From: an uncultured Alphaproteobacteria bacterium
GTDB lineage: Bacteria > Pseudomonadota > Alphaproteobacteria > CAKMZR01
Assembly (NCBI GenBank): GCA_929200455.1
Contig: CAKMZR010000057.1
Location: 1-8,477, forward strand
Reading direction: 5' to 3'
DNA: 8,477 nt
Positions 1 to 6,656 of this stretch are shown one piece after another. The position numbers and the translations under genes are program-made. Every line of letters starts with the position of its first letter. The first letter of the stretch is position 1. Under the pieces are notes generated by a model that worked only from the letters and a program-made list of their open reading frames with translations, did not search any database and had not been told where the DNA came from.

Positions 1-653
1 TCGATTTTTGTGAGGAGGCTGAGGGTGACGGCGAACTGTCGTTTGGTTTCGTCTGAGATTTCGGTACTGAATCTGCTGGTGAAGGTATTGTCGACATTGG
101 GAATGAGTATATGGAGTCGTGTTCCTTCTGGGGTATCTTCGACGGTGTAGCTATTTTTTCGTTCTTGTAGCTGAGGATTTTTGCTGAGTAGGCTGAGGAC
201 GTGTCCTGATCCTTCTCCGAGTTGTTCTGTATCGGGAATATCGGTATCGGGAAGGTTTGCGCGATTGAAGTTTTTGAGGTCTTCGACGGATCGAGATTTT
301 CCTTCTTTTTGCCCACGTTCTTCGCCGCCGAGATTGGGTGTATCGGTTGAAGTTGATGGAGTTCCTGTGATGGAAGTGAGGACGTTATCGGGATCGAAAG
401 TGAGTCCTTCGAGGATTTGGGAGAGTTGGGAGTCATGTTCTTTATCGACGGCGGGGGAGAAGTAGTCGCCGATTCCGACGGCTTGACTCCCTGTTGCGGC
501 ATTGAGGAGCCAAAGGAGTAGGAAGAAGGCCATCATGGCGGTGACGAAGTCTGCGTAAGCGATTTTCCAAGCCCCGGAGTGCCTGTCGACGATGACATTG
601 ACTTTTCGAGTGAGGACGATGAGGGAAGCGTTTTCGTCAAAATTTTCGGACAT
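1..653 (-). CDS. motB: MotB, flagellar stator peptidoglycan-anchoring subunit (3' end outside window)
   Basis: MotB pairs with MotA in the inner membrane to form the proton-driven stator of the flagellar motor and holds it to peptidoglycan through a periplasmic OmpA-like domain. The 217 visible residues start with a short cytoplasmic segment. The hallmark motif GAWKIAYADFVTAMMAFFLL follows at about 27-46, with D35 matching the essential proton-binding Asp (D32 in E. coli). One membrane helix spans about 33-52. The plug-like segment SQAVGIGDYFSP comes next, then a Ser/Thr/Asp-rich linker. The start of the OmpA-like domain (TPEGTRLHILIP) is reached near 180; the rest lies beyond position 1. The ATG at 653 fits the family length, and an in-frame TAA stands 24 bases upstream of it. 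No Shine-Dalgarno motif precedes it (the upstream bases are CTCCCACGCTGTCTTTC), which is odd. It lies downstream of motA after an unusually long, repeat-filled gap. Confidence 0.95.
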   Translation of the reverse strand, partial: MSENFDENASLIVLTRKVNVIVDRHSGAWKIAYADFVTAMMAFFLLLWLLNAATGSQAVGIGDYFSPAVDKEHDSQLSQILEGLTFDPDNVLTSITGTPSTSTDTPNLGGEERGQKEGKSRSVEDLKNFNRANLPDTDIPDTEQLGEGSGHVLSLLSKNPQLQERKNSYTVEDTPEGTRLHILIPNVDNTFTSRFSTEISDETKRQFAVTLSLLTKI

Positions 654-685
654 GAAAGACAGCGTGGGAGAAGTTGTTTATGAGT

Positions 686-880
686 TGGCTTGTGGGACTT
701 GACTTGGTTTCGCTCTGGTTGGAGAACTGGGACTCGTGGGACTTGACTTGAACTTGGGCTCGTGGGACTTGTGGGGCTTGACTTGGACTCGAGGTGGCTG
801 GAGAACTTGGACTCGTGGGACTTGGGCTTGAACTTGGGCTCGTGGGACTTGGGCTTGGAGGGTTGGAGGGTTGGAGGGTC
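686..880. repeat. Degenerate tandem repeats between motA and motB
   Basis: Most of the 238-base gap between motA and motB is built from G/T-rich repeats on the plus strand. Two long units begin at 721 and 800 (both start GGAGAACT) and match over roughly 50 bases with one substitution and one single-base indel. Within them, positions 751-771 and 831-851 are identical over 21 bases. A shorter module, CTCGTGGGACTTG, recurs at about 733, 759, 812 and 839, and a decayed copy near 688-707 continues the pattern. The motA-proximal end is a triplicated GGTTGGAG-like motif (about 855-879). No inverted repeat or IS-like end was seen. On the minus strand the block lacks stop codons in all three frames, but it also has no ATG, GTG or TTG, so it is not a gene. 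Function unknown; it would form the untranslated spacer of a motA-motB transcript. Confidence 0.85.
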
Positions 881-891
881 TGACTTGTCCT

Positions 892-1755
892 TTATTTGAG
901 GGGTGGGAGTTCGTTAATCATTTCCTCGAGTTGTTCGAAGGAGGGTCGGTTATGGCTTTGGAGTGATTTCCGAGCGAATTCGATAGAGATAACGGGAGCA
1001 TATCCTCTGAGGTGAGCGAGCATACCGGCTTTGATGCAGTGGAGGTATGTTTCTTCTTCTTCTTTGATTTGTTTGACGATGGAGGCGAAGGGTGAGAAGA
1101 GTCCGTAGGAGAGTAGGATTCCGAGGAAGGTTCCGACAAGAGCTGCGGCGATGAGTCCGCCGAGGATTTCTGGGGGTTCGGTGATGGCACTCATGGCTTT
1201 GATGACGCCGAGGACGGCAGCGACAATTCCGAGGGCGGGAAAGCTTTCCCCAAGGACGGTGAGGGCGTGAACGACTTCAGTATTTTCTTTATGTTCTATT
1301 TCGACTTCTTCTTCGATGAGTGTTTCGATTTCGTAGGGGTTATTGGTTCCCATGACGATGAGTCGGAGGTAATCGATGATGAGGGAGAAGGCGACTTCAT
1401 CTCTCATGACGGAGGGGTATTCGTTGAAGAGGTCACTTTCTTCAGGTTCTTCGACATGTTTTTCGATACTGAGGGGCCCTTTTGTTTTGAGGTTTCTGAA
1501 GACTTGATAGAGTAGGAGAATGAGGTCGAGGTAGTCATCGTGTTTGTAGCGGCTTCCGCGAAAGATTTGTTTCATGGCACTGAAGGCGCGTTTGGAGACG
1601 AGTCTCGTATTTCCGATGATGAAAGCGGCGATTCCTGATCCGAAGATGAGGGTGAGTTCGAAGGGCTGAAAGAGCAGGATGAGTTTGCCGCCAAGAGCGA
1701 TATAGCTGCCGATGACGGAAACGAAGAGAAGGGCAATACCGATGATGACTTGCAT
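892..1755 (-). CDS. motA: MotA, flagellar stator proton-channel subunit
   Basis: MotA is the four-helix membrane subunit that forms the stator channel with MotB and pushes on FliG of the rotor. The 287 residues are close to the E. coli length (295) and align along the whole protein. Membrane segments lie at about 1-23, 31-50, 172-190 and 198-224, with a large cytoplasmic loop between helices 2 and 3. P173 (ESFPALGIVAAVLGV) and P222 (LFSPFASI) fall at the same positions as the two functionally important prolines of E. coli MotA. E98 (LSIEKHVEEP) matches the FliG-contacting Glu, while the partner R90 is replaced by Lys. The C-terminus keeps the typical RPSFEQLEE motif. GAGG at 1763-1760 lies four bases before the ATG and is the only clear Shine-Dalgarno among the minus-strand genes. 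The 189 bases up to cysS show no convincing terminator or promoter, so motA may be read through from gltX-cysS. Confidence 0.97.
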   Translation of the reverse strand: MQVIIGIALLFVSVIGSYIALGGKLILLFQPFELTLIFGSGIAAFIIGNTRLVSKRAFSAMKQIFRGSRYKHDDYLDLILLLYQVFRNLKTKGPLSIEKHVEEPEESDLFNEYPSVMRDEVAFSLIIDYLRLIVMGTNNPYEIETLIEEEVEIEHKENTEVVHALTVLGESFPALGIVAAVLGVIKAMSAITEPPEILGGLIAAALVGTFLGILLSYGLFSPFASIVKQIKEEEETYLHCIKAGMLAHLRGYAPVISIEFARKSLQSHNRPSFEQLEEMINELPPLK

Positions 1756-1944
1756 GATACCTCAACAATGCGAAAACGAAAGGACTCTGAGCGAAGGGTC
1801 CAAGACGGGTAGTCCTCTTTGATTTCGCGGTTTTCTCTGAGTTTTTTTGTAGGTTTTATGAGAGGGCACGCAGGCGAAAGGGAGGACGATGCTATTAACG
1901 CAAAGATCGTGAGGAAAGTAAAGTCTTGATTGAAGGGCGTGGGT

Positions 1945-3336
1945 TTAAGGGTTTCGTTCCCAAGAGGAAGATCCGTCGTTGTGGTCTGAAAGTGAGACAT
2001 GGAGTTGTTCGATTTTTTTTCTGAGTTCGTCTGCCCGATCGAACTGTTTTTGTTGTCGCGCGAGGGTGCGTTGGTCGACGAGTTCTTGGATGAAGTGGTC
2101 ACTTTCTGGGGAGACTTGTGGTTGTGTCGGGAATCCGAGGAGGGATGCACTAAGGAGGAATTGTCGGCATGAGTCCGGATTGGGTGAGGGCGAGTCGTTG
2201 ATGAGTTGGGCTGCTTGTTCATTGAGTAGGGAGAGTGCGGTGTATGTATTGAGGTCTTGTGCAAGGGCGAGCGCGATTTTTTGGTTGTGGAGTGGAGGGA
2301 GGGGGTGGCTATGAAGGAAGGGGGAGCAGAGAGCAAGAGCTTTTTTGTACCGTGCAGCGAGGGCGGAAGCTTCTTGTATTCTTTGGTTGTTGATATTGAG
2401 GGGTTTGCGGTAGTGTGTCATGAGGAGGGCGATTTTGAGGGTGAGTCCGGAGTGTGTTTGGATCATGTCTTTTGCGTGGGTGACATTCCCGAGTGATTTT
2501 GACATTTTTTCGTTATTGACGACGACGTAGCCATTATGAAGCCATATATTGACGAAGGGGCTTTCCGGGAACATGCATCGGCATTGGTGGAGTTCATTTT
2601 CGTGATGGGGGAAGATGAGGTCGATTCCGCCGCCGTGGAAATCGAAGTGATTCCCGAGGAGGTGAGAGCTCATGGCGACACATTCCGTGTGCCACCCTGG
2701 ACGCCCGAATCCCCAAGGGCTATCCCATCCTGGTTGTTCTGAGGAGGAGGGTTTCCAAAGGACGAAGTCAGCGGGGTTGCGTTTGTGATCGGCGACTTCG
2801 ACGCGGGCCCCTGCGATTTGTTCTTCATGATTTCTGCGGGAAAGCGAGCCGTAGAGTTTATTTTTCGTGGTGCTGCAAAGGACATGTCCGTCGAGGGTAT
2901 CATAGGCGTGTCCATTTTTGATGAGGCACGAGATGATGGAGATCATTTGGGGAATATATTCGGAGGCTTTAGGCTGGAAGTCTGGAGAGAGGGTGTGGAG
3001 TTCTTGGCAGCATTTAAGGAATTGTTCTGTGGTGGTCTGGGTGAGTTCTGTTGTGGAGATGTTGAGTTCTTTTGCGCGTTGAATAATTTTGTCGTCGATA
3101 TCGGTGATATTGCGGACGTAGGTGACTTTTGCGTGTGGGAAGGCATGACGGAGCAGCCTGTAGAGGATGTCAAAGACGACGAGGGGTCGTGCATTTCCGA
3201 TATGGATATGGTCATAGACGGTGGGTCCGCAGACATAGAGTCGGATGTGGTTTGGGTCGATGGGAGAGAACGGTTCGACCGAGGCGGATGCACTGTTGTG
3301 GAAAGCGAGAGGGATGTTCATGAGTGCGGGAGTCAT
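1945..3336 (-). CDS. cysS: Cysteinyl-tRNA synthetase
   Basis: CysS is the cytoplasmic class I synthetase that activates cysteine with ATP and attaches it to tRNA-Cys. The 463 residues match the usual length. The Rossmann fold begins at LYVCGPTVYDHIHIGNARP, with the HIGH-type motif HIGN at 45-48. The zinc site that selects cysteine is complete: C36, C219 (GWHTECVAMSS), H244 and E248 (FPHHENELHQ). The KMSKS loop is at 277-281. The C-terminal anticodon-binding part ends with the usual FDRADELRKKI helix and a short SSSWERNP tail. The ATG at 3336 overlaps the gltX TGA as ATGA, which suggests translational coupling; no Shine-Dalgarno is visible. A second in-frame ATG at 3321 (MNIPLAFHNS) would give an equally normal N-terminus, so the exact start is uncertain by five residues. 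Confidence 0.97.
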   Translation of the reverse strand: MTPALMNIPLAFHNSASASVEPFSPIDPNHIRLYVCGPTVYDHIHIGNARPLVVFDILYRLLRHAFPHAKVTYVRNITDIDDKIIQRAKELNISTTELTQTTTEQFLKCCQELHTLSPDFQPKASEYIPQMISIISCLIKNGHAYDTLDGHVLCSTTKNKLYGSLSRRNHEEQIAGARVEVADHKRNPADFVLWKPSSSEQPGWDSPWGFGRPGWHTECVAMSSHLLGNHFDFHGGGIDLIFPHHENELHQCRCMFPESPFVNIWLHNGYVVVNNEKMSKSLGNVTHAKDMIQTHSGLTLKIALLMTHYRKPLNINNQRIQEASALAARYKKALALCSPFLHSHPLPPLHNQKIALALAQDLNTYTALSLLNEQAAQLINDSPSPNPDSCRQFLLSASLLGFPTQPQVSPESDHFIQELVDQRTLARQQKQFDRADELRKKIEQLHVSLSDHNDGSSSWERNP

Positions 3337-3345
3337 GAGTGCGGG
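3318..3345. repeat. 13-bp direct repeat duplicating the gltX stop / cysS start junction
   Basis: TCATGAGTGCGGG occurs at 3318-3330 and again at 3333-3345, a 15-base period. Read on the minus strand, each copy contains ATGA. The repeat therefore places two ATG codons in the cysS frame (3336 and 3321) and two TGA codons in the gltX frame. The period is a multiple of three, so neither reading frame is disturbed. Confidence 0.85.
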
Positions 3346-4724
3346 TGTAGGGAGCTTTTGAGTCGTGCTTTTGTGCGGTGGTGGCCGAGGTACGAGAGCA
3401 AAGAAGCGAGGTCTGGTCCTTTATGTTCTGAGGTGAGGCAAAGCCGCAGGGGTAGGAGGAGTTGTTTGCCTTTTCGCTTGGTGCGTGCGTGTAGAGTGTC
3501 TTGCCAAGTTTGCCAGACGGATTGTGTACTTGGTGGAGCGTCCCATCCTGTGGACGGAAGGTTTTCGAGGGCGAGGGTGAGGTAGTGAAGTTCTTCTTCG
3601 TCTTTGGGGGTGTAGGGAGATGGGAGGGTGTCGTGACGTAGGATTTCCCACCAATGGAGGATGTCGTCTTTGTGTGAGATATTGTGGGCGATGAGGTTCC
3701 AAAAGGAGAGGTCGGCCTCTTTTGGCATTAAGGGCTGGAGGTCTTCCGGCGTGAGGAGAGGCCACATTTGTCTGTTGAGTGTAGCAAGAGCGTTTTCGTC
3801 AAAGCAAGGAGCGGCTCTTCCGAAGGCGTTGAAGTGGAACGCGTTGATGAGGTCTGAGGTCTGTTCGTGTGCTTTTGGAGCGTGGTTGGTTCCGAGGTTT
3901 GCGAGGTATGAGAAGAGGGATGAGGGGAAGAGTCCGTCTTCTCGGAGTTTGCGGAGGGAGAGGGAACCGATTCGTTTGGAGAGAGGTTTTCCTTCTGAGT
4001 CCATGAGGAGAGGGATGTGGGCGAAGAGAGGGGGTGAAGAGTCGAGGGCTTGGAAGATTTGCATTTGTACGGCGGTATTTGCGACGTGGTCTTCCCCTCG
4101 GATGACGTGGGTGACGTGGGTGTGAATATCGTCGATGACGGAGGTGAGGGTGTAGAGGGGGCATCCGTCTTCTCTTACGAGGACGGGATCGGACATGTTG
4201 AGCTCTTGGAAGTGAACGGTTCCCCGCACGAGGTCATCCCACTCGACAGCGGCGGGCTGATCTTGCGTGGAGAGTAAGAATCGCCAATGAGGATTTTTGC
4301 CATTTTTTATGAGTTGATTGATTTCGTCTTGAGATCGTGCGAGGGAAATTTTGTTATTGTATAGGGGAGGTTGTCCTTGGGTTGTTTGGATTTTGCGTTG
4401 GATGTTGAGTTCTTCTTGGGTATCGAAGCAGGGGTAGAGTCGCCCTGATTTTTTGAGTGCTTCGATGGAGCGTTCGTAGACTTCATGCCTTGATGCTTGG
4501 GAGAATTCGGAGTCCCAAGAGATTCCAAGCCAAGAGAGGTCATCTTTGATGGCTTGTACGAAGTGGGGGGAGGATCGTTTTTGGTCTGTATCGTCGAATC
4601 GGAGGGAGAACTGTCCGTGGTTGTGCTGAGCGAAAAGCCAATTAAGCACGGCGATTCTGGCGTTTCCGACATGGATATAGCCTGTAGGGCTTGGAGCGAA
4701 CCTGACGTGGGGGGAAGAAGGCAT
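3333..4724 (-). CDS. gltX: Glutamyl-tRNA synthetase, zinc-free alphaproteobacterial type
   Basis: GltX is the cytoplasmic class I enzyme that charges tRNA with glutamate. From the chosen ATG the protein has 463 residues. The N-terminus VRFAPSPTGYIHVGNAR carries the HIGH-type motif (HVGN, 18-21). RFDDTD at 42-47 stands where RIEDTD is usual. The KMSKS counterpart is KPLSKR (246-251). The Cys cluster that binds zinc in E. coli GltX is absent: only C99 remains in GRLYPCFDTQEEL, as in one alphaproteobacterial GltX subgroup. Members of that subgroup can be non-discriminating and also charge tRNA-Gln, but this cannot be settled here. The C-terminal KGKQLLLPLRLCLTSEHKGP segment is typical of the anticodon-binding domain. 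A longer version from a GTG at 4799 is disfavoured, because the likely promoter lies across it. No Shine-Dalgarno is present; the bases before the ATG read CCCCCTCCCGTC. The end overlaps the cysS start. Confidence 0.95.
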   Translation of the reverse strand: MPSSPHVRFAPSPTGYIHVGNARIAVLNWLFAQHNHGQFSLRFDDTDQKRSSPHFVQAIKDDLSWLGISWDSEFSQASRHEVYERSIEALKKSGRLYPCFDTQEELNIQRKIQTTQGQPPLYNNKISLARSQDEINQLIKNGKNPHWRFLLSTQDQPAAVEWDDLVRGTVHFQELNMSDPVLVREDGCPLYTLTSVIDDIHTHVTHVIRGEDHVANTAVQMQIFQALDSSPPLFAHIPLLMDSEGKPLSKRIGSLSLRKLREDGLFPSSLFSYLANLGTNHAPKAHEQTSDLINAFHFNAFGRAAPCFDENALATLNRQMWPLLTPEDLQPLMPKEADLSFWNLIAHNISHKDDILHWWEILRHDTLPSPYTPKDEEELHYLTLALENLPSTGWDAPPSTQSVWQTWQDTLHARTKRKGKQLLLPLRLCLTSEHKGPDLASLLSYLGHHRTKARLKSSLHPHS

Positions 4725-4772
4725 GACGGGAGGGGGATTATATTTTTGTGTCGTGAATGGGGGGGGAAGTGA

Positions 4773-4801
4773 AGTATAGACGAGAAGGGAGGGTTTCACA
4801 A
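4773..4801 (-). promoter_or_regulatory. Probable sigma-70-type promoter of gltX-cysS
   Basis: On the minus strand TTGTGA (4801-4796) is followed after exactly 17 bases by TATACT (4778-4773). This is 4/6 and 5/6 agreement with the consensus boxes. Transcription would start near 4766, inside or beside a run of eight C (4766-4759), about 40 bases before the gltX ATG. Its position supports that ATG over the upstream GTG. Confidence 0.55.
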
Positions 4802-4829
4802 GAGAAGGGGATGGGTAGAAAAGAGCACC

Positions 4830-4858
4830 TTGCCAAAAGTTGCGATTTGGTCGATAAT
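4830..4858 (+). promoter_or_regulatory. Probable sigma-70-type promoter of the DUF6197-like gene
   Basis: TTGCCA (4830-4835), a 17-base spacer and GATAAT (4853-4858) give 5/6 matches to both consensus boxes, the best promoter match noticed in the window. The start of transcription would be near 4865, leaving a leader of about 70 bases before the ATG at 4936. It is back-to-back with the gltX promoter; the two -35 boxes are 28 bases apart. Confidence 0.65.
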
Positions 4859-4935
4859 GACGATTCGTGGCGTGGGTCGATGATTCGTTTAAAATTTTTT
4901 GGGTTTAGGGTTTGGATGTAGAGAGCAGGTATGAG

Positions 4936-5310
4936 ATGCCGAAAAAAGAGATAGCGATAGAGATACTGGAAGAAGCGATAGGTCGTGTGGAGCGGGGCTG
5001 GACGAAACTGGTTTCTGCACGTGATCACTATGGGAATCCGGTGTCGCCTTTGGACGATGAAGCGACGAGATTTTGCATTGACGGAGCGATAGCACGCGTG
5101 GCGTGGGAGCGTGGGGACGGTGTGCACAATGTGGTGGCGGTGAAGGCGATAGAGGAGAATGAGAGTTGTCGTATTAGTACGTTGAACGATGAGCTTGTTC
5201 ATTCTGTGGAGGAGGCTGTGACGGTGATGCGTCGTGGTATAAGCTCGATAGAGAGTGGTAAGAAGAAGAGGGGCCGTGGGAAGAGAGGGAAGAAGAAGAG
5301 GTCTTTTTAG
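4936..5310 (+). CDS. Small DUF6197-like protein with a Lys/Arg-rich tail
   Basis: This 124-residue soluble protein has no known function. Residues 10-60 resemble the DUF6197 family as recalled: an N-terminal helix (EILEEAIGRVERGW), the segment SARDHYGNPVSPLDDEATRFCIDGAI, and a later ND...VEEAVTVMRRGI helix, where family members have a conserved Asn-Asp followed by a helix. No signal peptide or membrane helix is visible. The last 17 residues (108-124) contain KKKR twice around GRGKRG, an extremely basic tail that could bind nucleic acid; that is an inference from charge only. The ATG at 4936 is preceded by AGAGCAGG at a spacing of six bases. An upstream in-frame TTG at 4912 lacks such support. 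The gene stands alone on the plus strand between two minus-strand operons, has its own promoter, and its stop overlaps the stop of the convergent neighbour. Confidence 0.85.
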   Translation: MPKKEIAIEILEEAIGRVERGWTKLVSARDHYGNPVSPLDDEATRFCIDGAIARVAWERGDGVHNVVAVKAIEENESCRISTLNDELVHSVEEAVTVMRRGISSIESGKKKRGRGKRGKKKRSF

Positions 5311-5705
5311 GAGGGGTTTTGGGGAGAGAGGGCGAATCTTACGGTGTTGAGATTTTCTCCTGGGAAGTAGGAGATGGAGAGGGTTTCGTTGTCGCGAGAG
5401 AAGGAGTCATTTGAGGTGGAGGTATTCCACCCGAGAGCGGGTAGGGTTTTGAGATAGAACTGAGATATTGTGTGTTGGGAGAGGGTCCCTGTGGCAAAAA
5501 TTTCGACAATTCGCCCTTCCGGCAGGTCGAGTACGGTTTCGGAATCTTCGACGAGGGTGAGTCCTTTCATGAGGGGGACGTCTCCAAGAGAGGGGATGAA
5601 GGGGAGGTTGTCTTGGGCGTGGAGTTGAGAGAGGGGTATGAGGATGAGGGATAGGGTGGTGAAGACGAGGAGGATGCGTAAGAGTCTTGGGAGCGGAGAG
5701 TTCAT
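5307..5705 (-). CDS. Small exported protein of unknown function, downstream of mutM
   Basis: This 132-residue protein begins with a clear signal peptide: PRLLR, a hydrophobic core of about 11-26, and a likely signal peptidase I cut after SQLHA (residue 30). There is no lipobox Cys. The mature part of about 102 residues is probably periplasmic. It contains PLMKGLTLVEDSETVLDLPE, then GRIVEIFATG, a YLKTLPALGW segment, and an ending of beta-strand-like stretches (NETLSISYFPG, NTVRFALSP). It resembles short, uncharacterised exported proteins of alphaproteobacteria with an LMxGL...GRI...FY...LPxLGW pattern; this is recalled similarity and not a search result. The ATG at 5705 is chosen because it opens the signal peptide; AAGAGA lies upstream as a weak ribosome site. 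It starts 52 bases after mutM and is probably co-transcribed with it. The long upstream extension of this frame overlaps mutM and is not likely coding. Confidence 0.88.
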   Translation of the reverse strand: MNSPLPRLLRILLVFTTLSLILIPLSQLHAQDNLPFIPSLGDVPLMKGLTLVEDSETVLDLPEGRIVEIFATGTLSQHTISQFYLKTLPALGWNTSTSNDSFSRDNETLSISYFPGENLNTVRFALSPQNPS

Positions 5706-5757
5706 AATGTGTCTCTTGAGTTTTGATGGGGTTTGATAGTGGATGTTTGGGTGATTC

Positions 5758-6636
5758 TCAGGGTCGGGCAAGGGGTGGTGAGGGCAAGGATAGCTTTTTT
5801 TGATGATGGGGACAGAAGAATGAGCTTCTTCCTGATAGGGATGCACGATGGATGATGTGGGGGAGTTTGCAGAGAGGGCATGGTTTTCCTTCGCGGTTGT
5901 AGACGTTCCATTGGTGTTGGAACATGCCGAGGGATCCGTCGGATTTTCTGTGGTCACGCAAACTTGATCCGCCGGATTTTATGGCAAGGGAGAGGACATT
6001 TTGGAGTGAGAGGATGAGTTTTTCGCAGTCTTGTAGGGAGAGGGAAGAGGAGGGGGAGAGGGGATGGATGGATGCGGAAAAGAGGGCTTCTGAGGCATAG
6101 ATATTTCCGATTCCGGCGATAATTTTTTGGTTGAGGAGGGCATTTTTTATAGGAATTTTTCTGGGATGGAGGAGGGAGAGGAGTCTGTCGGGGGTGATGG
6201 AGAAGGGTTCTTCGCCGAGGTTGTCGAGAGCGGGTAGGGAGGGGTGTTCTGGGGAGAGAATTTGGAAGAAGCCGAACCGCCTGGGGTCGTGATAGGTCAT
6301 CCATAATTTTTTGTTTTGGTGGACGAGGGCGAGGATGAGGTGATTGTGGGGTGAAGTTTGGGGGGGTGTTTCTGAGGTGATAATTTTTCCGCTCATGCCG
6401 AGATGGATGCAGAGAATTGTTTTATTTTTGAGAGGCAGGAGTAGGTATTTTCCGCGTCGGGAGAAGAGAGATTTTTTGTCGAACTGTTGATTTTCGAGTT
6501 TTTGTTTTGAGTGGGGAGAGGGGGTGAGGCGAAGGGAATGGGCAAGGGGTGAGAGGAGGGCACTTTTTATGGTATGATGGGGAATGGAGGCAGCGAGTCC
6601 TCTTTTGATGGTTTCGACTTCGGGCAATTCTGGCAT
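5758..6636 (-). CDS. mutM: Formamidopyrimidine-DNA glycosylase (Fpg/MutM)
   Basis: MutM removes 8-oxoguanine and formamidopyrimidines from DNA and cuts the abasic site by beta,delta-elimination. The 292 residues are slightly longer than the usual 270-290. PELPEVET starts right after Met, giving the catalytic N-terminal Pro and E3. RRGKYL supplies the catalytic Lys (K63). The void-filling residues are M81 (HLGMSG), R120 and F121 (DPRRFG). The helix-two-turn-helix is IAGIGNIYASE (N178), and GGSSLRDH (222-229) is the lesion-binding loop. The C-terminal zinc finger is altered: C253, C256 and C275 are present, but the fourth ligand is H278 (CPHHQK instead of CPxCQ), and the loop between the Cys pairs has 18 residues rather than the usual 16. 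GRSSFF keeps the functional Arg (R270). A ten-residue Pro/Ser tail follows. No Shine-Dalgarno precedes the ATG. Confidence 0.97.
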   Translation of the reverse strand: MPELPEVETIKRGLAASIPHHTIKSALLSPLAHSLRLTPSPHSKQKLENQQFDKKSLFSRRGKYLLLPLKNKTILCIHLGMSGKIITSETPPQTSPHNHLILALVHQNKKLWMTYHDPRRFGFFQILSPEHPSLPALDNLGEEPFSITPDRLLSLLHPRKIPIKNALLNQKIIAGIGNIYASEALFSASIHPLSPSSSLSLQDCEKLILSLQNVLSLAIKSGGSSLRDHRKSDGSLGMFQHQWNVYNREGKPCPLCKLPHIIHRASLSGRSSFFCPHHQKKLSLPSPPLARP

Positions 6637-6656
6637 AGGTTTTGGGGGTGTAGATA

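Noticed and set aside
686..880. Repeat block as a CRISPR array
   Set aside because: Units are imperfect and of mixed length without regular unique spacers, and no cas genes are near.
638..891. Open frame on the minus strand running on from the MotA stop through the repeats, Ser/Pro/Thr-rich
   Set aside because: All three minus-strand frames are open across the repeats and there is no ATG, GTG or TTG in them, so openness follows from base composition; the MotA TAA is a normal end.
1782..1801. Hairpin GGACTC...GGGTCC as a terminator of cysS
   Set aside because: On the minus strand the six-pair stem has a C-A mismatch, the T stretch after it is interrupted, and it lies just before the motA ribosome site.
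1893..1922. TTTACT-N18-TTAATA as a motA promoter
   Set aside because: The -10 agrees with consensus at only two of six bases.
1572..2336. Long minus-strand open frame overlapping cysS and motA
   Set aside because: It is a frame shadow rich in Ser/Pro/Thr/Asn, overlaps two recognised genes, and has no recognisable motif.
2785..3585. Long plus-strand open frame antisense to cysS and gltX
   Set aside because: It is antisense to the recognised synthetase genes and has no domain or ribosome site; it is a by-product of few stops on the G/T-rich strand.
4737..4742. Perfect TATAAT on the minus strand just before gltX
   Set aside because: The matching -35 position is CCCCCC, and the start point would leave only a few bases of leader; the TTGTGA/TATACT pair upstream is better.
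4725..4799. Longer GltX from a GTG at 4799
   Set aside because: It would add 25 residues foreign to the family, has no ribosome site, and its start lies inside the -35 box of the probable gltX promoter.
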